Source: Leptodactylus fallax (Eukaryota; Chordata; Amphibia; Anura; Leptodactylidae). From it: a stretch of 64,000 bases of DNA. The notes beneath the pieces are model-generated. The model had not been told where the DNA came from. It made no database searches and was given only the letters and a program-made list of their open reading frames with translations. The stretch is taken from positions 1,612,001 through 1,676,000 of the forward strand of contig CAMRHE010000356.1 of the NCBI GenBank assembly GCA_947044405.1. The letters run 5' to 3'. A program made the translations under genes and the position numbers. Positions 23,216 through 34,893 of the stretch are shown piece by piece; within the stretch, counting starts at the first letter, position 1, and each line of letters begins with the position of its first letter.

Positions 23216-23615
23216 AAGGGTGGGTTCACACTTGCGGCGGCACTCCATCCTCCACGAATCCGACCTAAATGTTGGAAAACTGGATAGAGACAGCTTTGCA
23301 ACACTTTGCTTAAAAACCCATTCACTTGAATGGGTTTTTAAAGCAATGCGTGGGTGTGTGCTTACACCCTCTGCCCAGCGAAACCAGTTTTTTTCGTCGG
23401 AAACAAAGTCTGACATGCAGGACTTTGTGTCCAACGAAAAAACTGGTTTCGCGGCGCAGAGGGTGTAAACGCATACCTTTGCATTGCTTTGAAAACCCAT
23501 TCAAAAGAATGGGTTTTTAAGCAAAGCGTCTCAAACCTGTCCCTATCCAGTTTTCCGAAATTTAGGTTGGATTTGCGGTGGACGGAGTGCCGCCGCAAGT
23601 GTGAACCCACCCTTA
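23216..23615. mobile_element. Near-perfect palindromic MITE, about 400 bp
   Basis: TAAGGGTGGGTTCACACTTG at the left is matched exactly by CAAGTGTGAACCCACCCTTA at the right, and the inverted similarity runs through to the centre (AAACCAGTTTTTTTCG against CGAAAAAACTGGTTT). The arms are about 190 bp. Open frames on both strands within it mirror one another and reflect the palindrome. Confidence 0.88.
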
Positions 23616-25427
23616 GAAGGCAACAGTATATTTATGTCTGTCATCTATGCTATGCCCATCGGTAAATAGAGGGAGAATGGTATCATCTTATAGTCAGATG
23701 TAGTAGTTGCATATGGATCAAACATTTGCAGGAGAGAGTCAAACAACCCCAACTGACCTGCTTGGTAAATTTATATTGCTATCTCTTATAACTTTGGTGT
23801 CCGTTCAATAATTTTTGATTGGAAAATTTCTTTAGAGTAATTATAAATTACTAACCCCCTTGTGCTGAAGTTTGGCTATATTCACATCTGTACCAGAGTC
23901 TGTCCAGCACATAATCCATCTAAAATCACGGATGAAAAAGTTCCGCAAACACAACTTTTTTGTCCAGCGATGTCAGAGAGGAAAAACAAACACCCTGGCA
24001 AACCCCATTATAGTCGATTGGGTCTCTTGGGATCCATTGTAATCTATTATTAGATGGATCTATCTGTATTGTTAATCCCTTCTTATGGTTTTATGACAGA
24101 CCAGAAGAATTGATTAAATGATAATGTAAATGCAACTTGTTAGAAATAAGGAAAAATGGATAAAAAAAACCTCATCATCTGTAGCTGCTTTAACCTCGTA
24201 TCATCTGAAGACTCAAAGTTTTTCAGATTTATTAAAGGCCAAGATTAACATGAAATGCTGACTGTCCTCATGGACAGATTTTTTTACAGTTGCTGTGAAC
24301 AGAGCCATATCAATAAATTAATTTTCAGGGGTAAGACCCTAAAATAGCCTCAAACCATAATTATAAAAGCCAATGTCTTCTTGAAAGGTTTTCAGCATTT
24401 TCCAGTACCTGACTACTTATTCCTGCATACATATAGTCAAATCTATCCTCCAGATATTGCACAAGGGAAATACATGTCTGCAATTAGTTCAATGGCTTAA
24501 AGATCCTGCTGCTTTGAAATTGAAATTTAATTTAAATTTAACATATCAATGATCTCACACTGTTCCTCACATGCAAACAAAATGGCCAAAGGGCACTATG
24601 GGAAATACATGTATAAAATGCATAAAATATAGAATATCATTTCAAATAGATTAAACCAGCGAGGGATTAAGTGGAATGTCATAAAATGAATAGAGAAGAC
24701 AGATGCTACGGAATTTGGCAAACTGATGGAAAAGTAGGGAGAGTCCAGCGATACTGAGCCAAGAAAAGGTCATGCGGAGATTACTTAGAATTCATTTAAA
24801 CACATACTATTTAATAGATGGCAGATTGTGTTGCTGCTCAGAAACTCGCCAAAAGAAAAACATATAGATTTCAAAGAAGTAAGACGAGGAAGAGAAAACA
24901 TTGTGGGAATTCATCAAAGGACCCAGAAAACCCAACTTCAGTTTGGTGATGTCTCAGGCAACAGCGTTTGAAAACTTTTGCATTACAGAATATGACACTA
25001 GAGAATAGATTCCCTACCGAGCAGCAAACTTTAGAACATATGTGCTATCCTGGCACCATTTATCTAGTCATGTTTATCAATAAGAACTTCCTTAATTTAT
25101 ATACATAGTTCCTGTGTGAAAGACCATTTATGTAATCCTTTGAAAATACATCGGTTAAAAACATGTCTGATTTATGTAGTCCATATAGTACTGCTTTTTG
25201 ATGAAGTTACTGTTGGCTTTGTAATGCCTGCTTTTATATCAGAAGATAAGAAATGCACAGTATTCCTGGTAATAATACCAATACTTGCTGCTTATAACAT
25301 TGCTTTATATTTCTACAAAAAATGTTGAGCAGGTGGTCAGGCATCCCCTGTCTACTCCTGCCTGTGTCTTCATCTAGTTGATTCATCAAACACTGCCCAT
25401 CTTCCTGATGCTCGCCTACAGGAGAAG
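23616..25427. other. Unique non-coding stretch
   Basis: No gene is recognised. The TCACATCTGTACCAG...GATGGATCTATCTG region (23875-24070) may be an eroded MITE. The remainder is unassigned AT-rich sequence. Confidence 0.5.
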
Positions 25428-25432
25428 GGTTT

Positions 25433-26091
25433 TGTAAGGGTCTTGCCAAACGAAGCAATACCCTGGCACTACTGCAGGGGACTGGGAGGAAGGACAGAGA
25501 CAAGTGAGCCCTAATCTCACCCCAGCCACTGTCCCTTCCTATTGCCACAGTTACCCTAAATGGTAAAAGGACAACCTGAAGACAAGCCCTATACTGGGTA
25601 AGTGACACAGAGAACAGGACAAGACAAAAACAACACAGAAGCAGAGTGAGCAAGCCAAGGGGTCAGTAACAAACGAGCCAAGCAGTACAAAGTCAAAATC
25701 CAAAAGAATAGTCAAAAGGCAAGCCAAAGGGTCAGAGAATCAAGTAACAAGGTAGCAAGGAATATAATAAAGAGAGCAGGCAAAACACAAGTGCAATAAC
25801 CGGCCACTTGCTGAGATATGACATCCTGTATATAGAAAGTCTGGGCCCAGCCACAGATCTGATAGGTACACAGGCTGTCAATCACACAGGCCAGGAAGAG
25901 ATTAACTCTATGCAGTCCAGAGAGAAATGTTCCTAATTACACGGGTGTGGCTTTACACAGCAAGGGAACTAGGACCATGTGCAGACTGAGCATCAAGAAA
26001 CTTAAACAAAGAACCAAACTGAAGACATCTCCTTCGCCACAGCGTGCGAGCGGAGGGCGGCGCCGAGACCCGAAAAGGCAGAGACGTTACA
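25433..26091 (-). mobile_element. Solo LTR, copy 1
   Basis: The copy is 659 bp with ends TGTAAGGGTCTTGCC and GACGTTACA (TG...CA rule), flanked by the exact 5-bp repeat GGTTT at 25428-25432 and 26092-26096. That duplication is expected of LTR retrotransposon integration. No internal region adjoins, so it is a solo LTR left by recombination. Minus-strand sense is favoured because that strand starts TGTAACGTC and has a TATA-like CTATATACAGG; this is inference. The 139-codon frame at 25234-25653 lies mostly inside it and is not a gene. Confidence 0.9.
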
Positions 26092-26358
26092 GGTTTACAT
26101 ATTTCTTAAAAATTATATCACCATATAAATACTTTAGATTCATTTGCTTGAACATTGCACTCTCTATAGGCTGCTAAAAGTGTCTTCTATAGCTAAGCAT
26201 CTTAGCAACCGTCAAGAAAGTATTAACATTTTTACAGCATGTACGCTTAAAAGATACCTTATTTGTCATTTTAAAAAACTTTAAATGTCATATTGACTTA
26301 TCAGAAGTTTTGTCCAGTCTGAGTCCAAGTGCTGAGATCCCAAGCCTAGCCTACACTT

Positions 26359-26625
26359 AGGCCTCATGCACACAACCATACCTTTAATCGTCAATAGCAG
26401 ATAAAAGTGTGGACACATTAATTTCTGTGGACCCATACACACAGCCATAGTTTTTGTGGCTGTTTGTCCGGGCCATAGTGAAGAGTCTGTATCTGCAGCC
26501 TAGTTCCATTCATTTCAGCGTATGTGTCAGTGAGAATTACGAATGACACATAGTTACCAATCCATATTTTATCCATGTAGCTTTTACTGACGAGTACATA
26601 GCACATGGTCGTGTGCATGAGGCCT
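26359..26625. mobile_element. Palindromic MITE (AGGCCTCATGCACAC type)
   Basis: AGGCCTCATGCACACAACCA is mirrored by TGGTCGTGTGCATGAGGCCT. The arms degrade inward. No coding sequence. Confidence 0.78.
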
Positions 26626-26931
26626 TTATCGAAAGGATAGCAGTGCACATGGACAGCGCTGGAACAGCTTATCATTGTGGCGTCCCACTGTCAAGAGTGT
26701 ATAAAATGCTGTCGGGGCCAGAAAATCTCTTTAGCTATTCGTATGCTGACTGTAAATCCAGTGCGCATTTATTGATACTGTATGTACCTATGATACTGTA
26801 TGTTCAGTTTAGTACAACCATCAGGAGATCTGAGTGTTTCATCTGGAATACAGCATATTAAAGAGGTTATCTGGGGAATAAAAAGTACTTGCTATTTATT
26901 CATTGAAGTAGATGGTCCTACTACCAATATA

Positions 26932-28537
26932 CAGTGCCTTGCAAAAGTATTCATACCCCTTGAACTTTTTCACCTCTTGTCACCTTACAATCACAAACTT
27001 AAATGTATTTTATTGAGATTTTAAGTGATAACCAACATAAAGCATTAGATAATTGTGAAGTGGAAGGAAAATTATACATGGTTTTTAAAATAATAATCAA
27101 ATAAAAATCTGAAAAGTGTGACATGAAAAAGTATTCAGCCCCCCACCCCCCATATCAATACTTAGTAAGCCACCTTTCGCTACAATTACAGCTGCAAGTC
27201 TTTTGGGGTATGTCTCTACCAGCTTTGCACATCTAGAGACTTAGATTTTTTCCCATTCTTCTTTGCAAAATAGCTCAAGCTCAGCCAGATTGGATGGAGA
27301 CCATCTGTGAACAGCAATTTTCATGTCTTGCCACAGATGCTCAATGGGATTTAGGTCTGGACTTTGACTGGGCCATTCTAAATTTGATCTAATCCATTCC
27401 ACTGTAGCTCTGGCTGTATGTTTAGGGTCATTGTCTTGCTGGAAGGTGAATCTCCTTCCCAATCTCAAGTCTTCTGCAGCCTGTAACAGGTTTTCTTCCA
27501 GGATTGCCCTATATTTAGCTCCATCCATCTTCCCATCAACTCTGACCAGCTTCCCTGTCCTTGCTGAAGAAAAGCCTCCCCACACCATGATGCTGCCACC
27601 ACCATGTTTCACAATGGGATGGTGTGTTCAGGGTGATGAGCAGTGTTACTTTTTCACCACACATAGCGCTTTGCATTTAGGCCAAAAAGTTCAACTTTGG
27701 TTTCATCTAACCAGAGCACCTTCTTCCATGTTTGCTGTGTCCCCTATATGGCTTGTGGCAAACTGCAAACGACACTTCTTATGTCTTTCTTTCAACAAAG
27801 GTTTTCTTCTTGCCATTCTTCCATAAAGGCCAGATTTGTGGAGTGCACGACTTATAGTTGTCCTTTGGACAGATTCTCCCACCTGAGCTGTGGATTTCTG
27901 CAGCTCCTCCAGAGTGACCATGGGCCTCTTGGCTGCTTCTCTGACCAGTGCTCTCCTTGCTCGATCTGTTAGTTTAGGTGGATGGCCATGTCTTGGTAGG
28001 TTTGCAGTTGTAGAATACTTTTTCCATTTTTGGATGATGGATTGAACAGTGCTACTTGGGGTGCTAAAAGCTTGGGATATGTTTTTATAACCTAACCATG
28101 CTTTAAACTTCTCCACAACTTTATCTCTGACCTGTCTGGTGAGTTCCTTGGTCTTCATAATGCTTTTTGTTCACTAGTGTTCTCTAACAAACCACTGAGG
28201 CCTTCACAGAACAGGTGTATTTATACTGAGACTAAATTACACACAGCTGGGCTCTATTATCTAATTAAGTGACTTCTGAAAGCAATTGATTGCACTGGAT
28301 TTTATTTAGGGGTATCAGAGTACAAGGGGCTGAATACTTCTGCATGTCACACTTTTCAGATTTTTATTTGATTAAAATTTTGAAAACTATGTATCATTTT
28401 CATTCCACTTCACAATTATCTGCTACTTTGTGTTGGTCTATCACTTAAAATCTCAAGAAAATACATTTAAGTTTGTTCTTGTAAGGTGACAAAATGTGAA
28501 AAAGTTCAAGGGGTATGAATACTTTTGCAAGTCACTG
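26932..28537 (-). mobile_element. Tc1-like transposon, second family, inactive
   Basis: The element is 1606 bp with TA at 26930-26931 and 28538-28539. The termini are CAGTGCCTTGCAAAAGTATT and AATACTTTTGCAAGTCACTG, with inverted repeats of about 200 bp. Inner motifs (AAAAAGTATTCAGCCCC at 27127; reverse complement near 28325) repeat the outer ones, so this is also IR/DR type. It differs in sequence from the 9.66-kb element. The transposase gene inside is disrupted. Confidence 0.95.
27150..28158 (-). pseudogene. Tc1-family transposase pseudogene
   Basis: The N-terminus is open from 28158 (MKTKELTRQVRDKVV, helix-turn-helix region, RHGHPPKL basic segment). The frame shifts near 27720. The first catalytic motif survives in another frame as LDETKVELFG (about 27676-27706), followed by a stop and a further frame shift before [12 protein letters not shown] (27600). 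QQDNDPKH and LNPIEHLW are both present, but only 30 residues separate the catalytic Asp and Glu instead of 34, indicating an in-frame loss of four codons. A premature stop at 27241 precedes remnants of the C-terminus near 27160-27240. It cannot produce active enzyme. Confidence 0.93.
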
Positions 28538-28835
28538 TACTTGCTGCTCTTCTGACCTGGCAATTCAATTTCCTAGCACTGCCTTATGATGCTCTGAATC
28601 TGGATCATGTGACCGACCCTATTCAACTCCAAGGACAAGTAGAGCAGGATCAGTAACATAACCCAGAGTTAGAGCATACTCTGGGGAAGTTGAACTCGAA
28701 GACATCCGGCCTCCTGGCAAGGTGAGAAAGGACTCTGAATTGACACAACGGGGCAGCAGTATATACATTGGTAAGTAGGACCATCTGCTGTAGTGAATAC
28801 ACTGAAAGTTCTTTTTCCCAGAATGACCCCTTTAA

Positions 28836-30761
28836 GTATATACCTTATTCAGGATGATGCCTGATACTAATTGCATCAATGTGTAAAAAGTTAGGAGGTC
28901 CTATAAAGCATATATATAGGCAAAGCAATGTCAGTGCTTTATACAGTGTATATGGAATTTTCCAGCTTTACTGTATCTATCATACACTGTGTCATTATAA
29001 ACTCCAACTTGTGCAGTCACTACTCAGTGCTACCAAGACATTACATATGTGCCATATATTTAGGTTTTCTGAATTTTATAAAAAAAAAAATCATTTTGAA
29101 GCAAGGTCCTCGTGTATAATGGTGGGTAAGAATCAAGGAAAGTGACAGAGCTCAGGGTAATAAATGAGGGGGGAGTTGTGTTTGTGACAGAAATTCATTC
29201 AGCAGAACGTCACAAAGAGCGGCTTTTTCATACCAACACAGATCTTCCACACATCGCATTAAGCAATTACACATATATTCTGCATCTAATTGAAAATCCC
29301 TTATCTATGATTTTCATTATAATGCGCGGCATTGAAGGCCTTTAATTGTCAATTATTTTTTATTTCATGTGCTAATCGGGAAGTGGCAAATTAACAATCG
29401 CACTAAAAAGACATTAAACTAGTTCTGAATGTAAATATATTTTGTGCTAATCTCAAAGGTTCTACACTTGGCATGTCACAATCCAGAGCAGACCTTTCTT
29501 TCTATCACTATGCAAATGCATGTCATGTATTTTCTGGTGTTTTCAATGGCCATTAGCACCAAGTAAACAGAATACAGATGCCATACAGTGATGGATAATG
29601 GGAGTAGCATACAGATATAAAACAGATTCAATTCATGTGAAAGAAGGAATATTTTACTAAATGGGTGCAATTATTTCATTTTTCCCTACTTCAAGGACAA
29701 GGTCTTAGACCCATGAAGTGATACATTTCCCAGCTTACAGTCTGAATACATGTAAGGTGTGACTACCTCCCTTTGTCCATGATTACAATCTGATTTTCCT
29801 GCATTCCAAAATGGCTTTGCCTTTCTGTTTTTCCTGGCGATTTTCCCATGATGTCCTTCAGTTAGTTGAAAGCAGCATTTTCTCCCCTAGAGAAAGAGAT
29901 TAATTTGTTTCATTGGAATTTAATACTTCAAGATGACAGTGCTCGCTGGCAAACTCGGAGTTCACCACAGTCCACATTCTACATGAAATCATTATTGAAG
30001 ACAGATGCTCCAGCCTGTGAGATACAGTCACCGCTCCACGTTTAGGCCAGGAAAAACCCTTGTTTAGACTGGTGGAAGTTACTTTGTTGGCCCCGTGTGT
30101 TTCCTTTGGCATCCCCCACCTCATTTTCATCTTTTTTTTTCATTCTTCTATAATGCTTTATATTACTGAAGAAAACGCTAAGAATAAAAAAAAATGTTTC
30201 TTGGCCTTTACAATCTCCTGAGGGATTTCTCTATAGGGTGAAATTGAATGCATGTGACATATAAAAGAACATAGCCCTTTAATTTATAGCTCAAGTGTTT
30301 TAAATAAATCTTGGCTTTCCTGTGTGGTGTGTGAAGGTTTACGCTATGAATAGAAACCTTCTTTTGTTCTTTACTGCTTATTTCATTTTCCTGTAAACAT
30401 TGTATTTTAAGCTACTTAGCGATAATGAAATATTTAATAGAAAAGACATGCAAATTCATAGAAAAATGTTTCCCCGAATTAATAACAGACCTGAAAACAG
30501 ACAATACTGTTCCAAGAGCCAATATATTAAAATATATGCAATCCACTTATGGCCAAGTTCAAAAGTAGATGTTAGGTTTGTAAACACGACTGTTCCAGGG
30601 CATATCTTATTGTGTGACACTCTAATTGCTCTATTTATTATCTTCTACATAGATATTATCTATATGTAACATGTCCTTACTGTTTACAAGCTTAGCAGCT
30701 GACTGTGGGATTGGACCCAGACATTGTGGTACAGATGTAGCGAAGTTTACTTAATGCTTAG
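28836..30761. other. Unique non-coding stretch, possible conserved non-coding DNA
   Basis: No mobile element is recognised. The segments 29340-29430 and 29800-30130 have balanced composition and unique character unlike the surrounding repeats. They could be conserved regulatory DNA, but no alignment was possible here. Frames up to 89 codons lack motifs. Confidence 0.45.
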
Positions 30762-33238
30762 GGTATGTTCACATAGAGGAATTTTGAGCTCATTTTGAGG
30801 TGGATTCAACCTTAAAATCAGTTCCAAATTCTGCTTGAAATCAGCCTCCATTCATTTCAATGGGAAGCAGATGCTTATTTTTTTCAACTAGCGTCAAAAA
30901 TAAACATCATGCTCAGTTTTAAAGATTTCACCTTAGAACTCACATGTAACCCCTTCCCGCTGCAGGCATTTTTCAATTTTCACTTTTGCCACCCTGCCTT
31001 CTTTGAAACCCCTTCACTTTTTTTAAAACTATTTTTCCATTCACATAGCCATATGGGAGCTTAATGTTTTCGGGATAAAGTGTTCTTCATAATGGTACAA
31101 TTTAATATCCCTTACAATGTATTGGGAAGCTGGAAAAAAAATTGCAAAATGCATATCACCTGTATTCTATGGGTCGGCACAATTCTGTGGATACAAAATT
31201 TATATAGTTTTATTCCTGACATCCGCCGTAATAGTATGGTGGATATCGGGTGTTTAAATATGGCGGCTGCTCGGGAGCGGAGCTGCTGCCATAGCCGCTG
31301 GGTCTCTGCTGTTTTATACAGCAGAGATCCGGCGCCAATGCCCATGATCAGTGCCTGCACTGATCACGGGCATTAACCCCTCTGGCGCCTCGGTCAAAGC
31401 TGACAGAGGCGCCATTTTGCCTGGGATCGCCAGCACCCGGAGCAAGCTCCGGAGCCGGAGTCCCATTACTAAGACAGCAGGGAGCCTTGTGAAGGAAGCA
31501 AGCTCCCGGGCCTGTCTCTGATTAGTTTTTATTGCAGGCTGCTCTATGCAGCCTGCAATAGAAGAGCTGTTTTTTTGCAATGCATTGCAATGCATTAGCA
31601 TTGTAATGCATTGCATTAGTGATCAGAACCCCTGGGGTTCAAGACCCCAAGGGGGTCTAATAAAAATAAAAAAATATAAAAAAAGTAAAAAAAAATATAA
31701 AAAATATTAAAAGTTCAAATAACCCCCCTTTCCCTAATACACATATAAAGGTACTTGAATACACATTAGGTATCCCTGCGTCTGAAACCCCCCAGTCTAC
31801 AAATCTATAAAAATATTTTTCCCGTACGGTAAACGCCATAGCAGGAAAAAAAAAAAATCAAAAGTGCCAAACTGCCATTTTTTCACTGTTTCACCTCTGA
31901 TAAAAATTTGAATAAAAAGTGATCAAAGCAATAGCAATTCCCCAAAATAGTATAACTAAAAAGTACACCGGGGACCGCAAAAAAAAGACGCCTTATGCAT
32001 CCCCATTCATGGAAGTATAAAAAAGTTATGGGTGTTAGAATATAGTGATTTTAGATATAACATTTTTTTGCAGTTTTGGATTTTTGTTAAGGGGTTAAAA
32101 TGTAAATAAAACCATAAAAATTTGGTATCCCGGAATCATACCGAAACATAGAATACAGTTGACATGTCATTTTGGCTGCAGAGTGACCGCTTTAAAAAGG
32201 AAGCGCATAAGAAAGTCGCACAAATTCACTTTTGAATTTATTGTACAGAATAATAAATGGTAGCATCATGAAGAACAATTTATCCCGCAAACATTAAGAC
32301 CTCATATGGCTCTGAGAACGGAAAAATAAAAAAGTTATGGGGTTTGGAAGGCGGGGAGTCAAAAACGAAAAATTCCTCTGGCGGGAAGGGGTTAAAAAGA
32401 GTCACCATACTCTGACACCCGTAACTTTTTTAGATTTCCATGTACGTTGAAGCATAAGGCATCTTTTTTTGTGGATCCAGGTGTACTTTTTAGTTATACC
32501 ATTTTGTAGAATGTCTAATGCTTTGATCACTTTTATTAAAATTTTTATCAGAGGTGAAACAGCGAAAAAATTGTATTTACCGTGGGGAAAAATATTTTTA
32601 TAAACTAGGTATTTTTAGACACAGGTCTCCCTAATGTGTATGTATTTCACTTTTTTTTTTACTTTTATATGTGTTCCAGGGAAATTCTTTTTATTTTTAT
32701 ATATTTTTTTTTACTTTTTTTTTATACTGTATTTATTAGGCCCCCTGGGGGTCTTGAACCCCAGGGCGTCTGATCACTAATGCAATGCATTACAATATAA
32801 AATATCACTACTTCTATTACAGGCTGCATAGAGCAGCCTGTAATAGAAGAAATGCTGAGACATGCCTGGGAGCCTTCAATAGGCTTTTGGCTGTCATAGC
32901 AACAGGGACTGGCTATCCTCCCCAAAATGGTGGTGCCCATTCGCCACCGGGGGCCTTAATGCTGATTGTGGAAATTAGTGCTGGGTCTTTGCTGTATAAT
33001 ACAGCAGAGCCCCCGTGGCTAAGGCCGCGATAATAGTACAGTGGATGTTGGGAAGGTGTTAAATGAATGGGAGGCGGAATAATACCGCCTGACCGGCACA
33101 TAATTTAACGCAGTATTTACAAATTCCATGGCTGATTCTGCGGCGGATTTGGTAAAGTTGAAAAAATTCTGACTTCAAAATTCCTGAGGCAGAAATTTTT
33201 GGCTTCTATAAATTCTGCTGTGTGAACCTAGCCTTAAT
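30762..33238. mobile_element. Outer MITE (TTCACA type), split by a nested insertion
   Basis: The left end TTAGGGTATGTTCACATAGA with GGAATTTTGAGC is mirrored at the right by TTCTGCTGTGTGAACCTAGC with CAAAATTCC. The left part covers 30762-30947 and the right part about 33064-33238. Between them lies the foldback pair. Confidence 0.65.
30948..33063. mobile_element. Foldback: two inverted copies of one T-rich MITE family
   Basis: The first copy spans 30948-32394 with ends TAACCCCTTCCCGC and GCGGGAAGGGGTTA. The second, 32395-33063, carries the same family in the opposite order: CCTGGGGGTCTTGAACCC at 32743 mirrors GGGTTCAAGACCCC at 31634. The hairpin CAGGCTGCATAGAGCAGCCTG at 32820 mirrors one at 31532. 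Dense T/A runs and small palindromes (GCAATGCATTGCAATGCATT) mark the interior. Frames here of up to 100 codons are repeat-derived. Confidence 0.7.
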
Positions 33239-33614
33239 ATGTTAACACTGTGGCACTGAATGTTAACTAGACTCTTTCAACAGCTTTTCAATGGCTTTTG
33301 CAGTATTCTTTGATGATGTAAAGTGGTGTGAAATAAAAATAGCTAAAATAGCGGTCTGCTCTCCCCTTGGTCTGCATGAGCAGTTGTATAGATAGGTAGG
33401 GGAGGGAATCAGCTGCTAATGACACTGTGTGAGCAGTTTGACTCAGGCATTGCCTTGGCAGTGTGACACGGCTTGGCTTTCTCTAGCTATTATTACTCTG
33501 GTTGTGTTATATAGTGTACTGTGTTGATATATGACTGGCACTGTAAGATGTACTGATTAATAGATGTCACTTTGGCTGGTATAGATCATCGCACGGTTGT
33601 AAATGTTGATTATG

Positions 33615-33833
33615 GATTACAGGTAATGAAAACCAAAATCTAAGAAAATTAGAATATTGTAAAAAAGTTCAGTATTGTAAATTCAGTGTGTCACCTGCCA
33701 AGGTTTCCTAAGCCTTAAGATAGTTCAGTAGGACACACAATCATGGAAGATGCTGATTATGAATTGTATTACTGAATTACTGAAATGAATGAACGTTTCA
33801 GAAATATTCTAATTTATTGAGATGCATCTGTAG
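33615..33833. mobile_element. mariner/Tc1-type MITE fragment
   Basis: The right end, read in reverse, is CTACAGATGCATCTCAATAA followed by ATTAGAATATTTC. The left side has the partly matching AGAAAATTAGAATATTG. This ATCTCAATAAATTAGAATAT type of end is familiar from TcMar-like MITEs of fish and amphibians. The left terminus is degraded. Confidence 0.55.
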
Positions 33834-33839
33834 TATATA

Positions 33840-34668
33840 AATTCACATGCTGTATTGTGAAGCCATCACAAGTCAGCACAGCATGTACTGTAAACATACA
33901 CTTGTGACATCATCCAAATTGGGCATAGCCTGTAAATACATACACACACACACCATTTTGGAATATGCGCACAGACAAATACTATGGTGACAAACTCACA
34001 ACAAAATGTAATGAAAACCAATGAAGGGAGCCAAACAGGGCAGATATACACACAATGCTTAAAAAATATCACAACTAATAGTAACACACCCCATATATAT
34101 AGTCACAAAACATCACACATCACTCAACACAGCAAAACTTAGTCCTTAAATATACACACGTGATTATGACATCATCAGAGCAGAACACAGAATATTAATG
34201 CAAACGCACACACACAATTTAATGCAATGACACCATAAACCTGTGACTGTGTTGATAAATGTGTAAATACTGTATCTTATCCACATGTTTGCTGTCTAAT
34301 AAACAGCTAAACAAAACTGAGTAAAAGATGCCACAAATGAACCTGTGAAACTACTTTCTATTAGAATGTTAAACTTTTAGACGTTATTGTAAATCTGTTT
34401 AAAACGAGCTTCTTGTTAAATTATCAAAGGAGCTGGCCACTTTCTAGTAAAATTTATAAAATACCATCAATTTTTGTGATATGCAACAGAAAACTATAAA
34501 TCCTTTTATTCCCCAGGTCTTTAACTAGATTGGTGGGAGACATGTTCTTAACACACATAACCTGGTTTTTGACTGTGTGCACTTCTGTGCAGGTTCTGAA
34601 CATGTTCAGCACATGTGCATATGCAGGCAGCAGAATCTCCTCTGCACATACACTAAATGTGATTAGCT
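33840..34668. other. Non-coding stretch with CA-rich segments
   Basis: It includes a short (CA)n at 33941-33953 and ACACACAC runs near 34205. No gene or element end was identified. Confidence 0.5.
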
Positions 34669-34893
34669 AACATGGTGGCTCAGTGGTTAGCGCTGGAGTC
34701 CTGGGTTCAAATCCTGCCAAGGACAACATCTGCACAGAGTTTGTATGTTCTCCCTGTGTTTGTGTGGATTTCCTCCCATGCATTCCACTGATAGGGAATA
34801 TAGATTGTGAGCCCTATATGGGACAGTGACCACAATGTCTGTGGAATATGATGGTGCTATATAAGTAAGCAAAAAAAAAAAAAAAAAAAAAAG
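34669..34893 (+). mobile_element. tRNA-derived SINE (V-SINE-like)
   Basis: The head contains an A-box-like TGGCTCAGTGGTTAGC (34676) and a B-box-like GGGTTCAAATCC (34703), the internal RNA polymerase III promoter elements of a tRNA-derived SINE. The body holds GTATGTTCTCCCTGTGTTTG and a TATAGATTGTGAGCCC tail segment typical of widespread vertebrate tRNA-SINEs. It ends in a run of about 22 A. The A-to-B spacing is shorter than usual for the family, suggesting internal deletion. TSD not resolved. Confidence 0.8.

Larger units (their letters stand above)
26862..28831. mobile_element. TTAA-flanked MITE, split by a Tc1 insertion
   Basis: TTAA is at 26858-26861 and 28832-28835. The left end AGAGGTTATCTGGGGAATAA is mirrored by CCCAGAATGACCCCT. 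The TAGATGGTCCTACTACCAAT segment left of the Tc1 pairs with GTAAGTAGGACCATCTGCTG at 28770-28789. Removing the Tc1 copy would leave a compact inverted-repeat element of roughly 360 bp, so this MITE was present before the Tc1. Confidence 0.82.

Noticed and set aside
23183..23610. Frames of 82-105 codons on both strands
   Set aside because: Mirror images produced by the palindromic MITE.
25234..25653. 139-codon minus-strand frame
   Set aside because: Lies mostly within a solo LTR defined by an exact TSD; similar sequence is repeated at 42.4-42.7 kb.
29900..30130. Possible host exon (76-codon minus-strand frame)
   Set aside because: No recognised domain and no clear acceptor-donor arrangement; kept only as possible conserved non-coding DNA.
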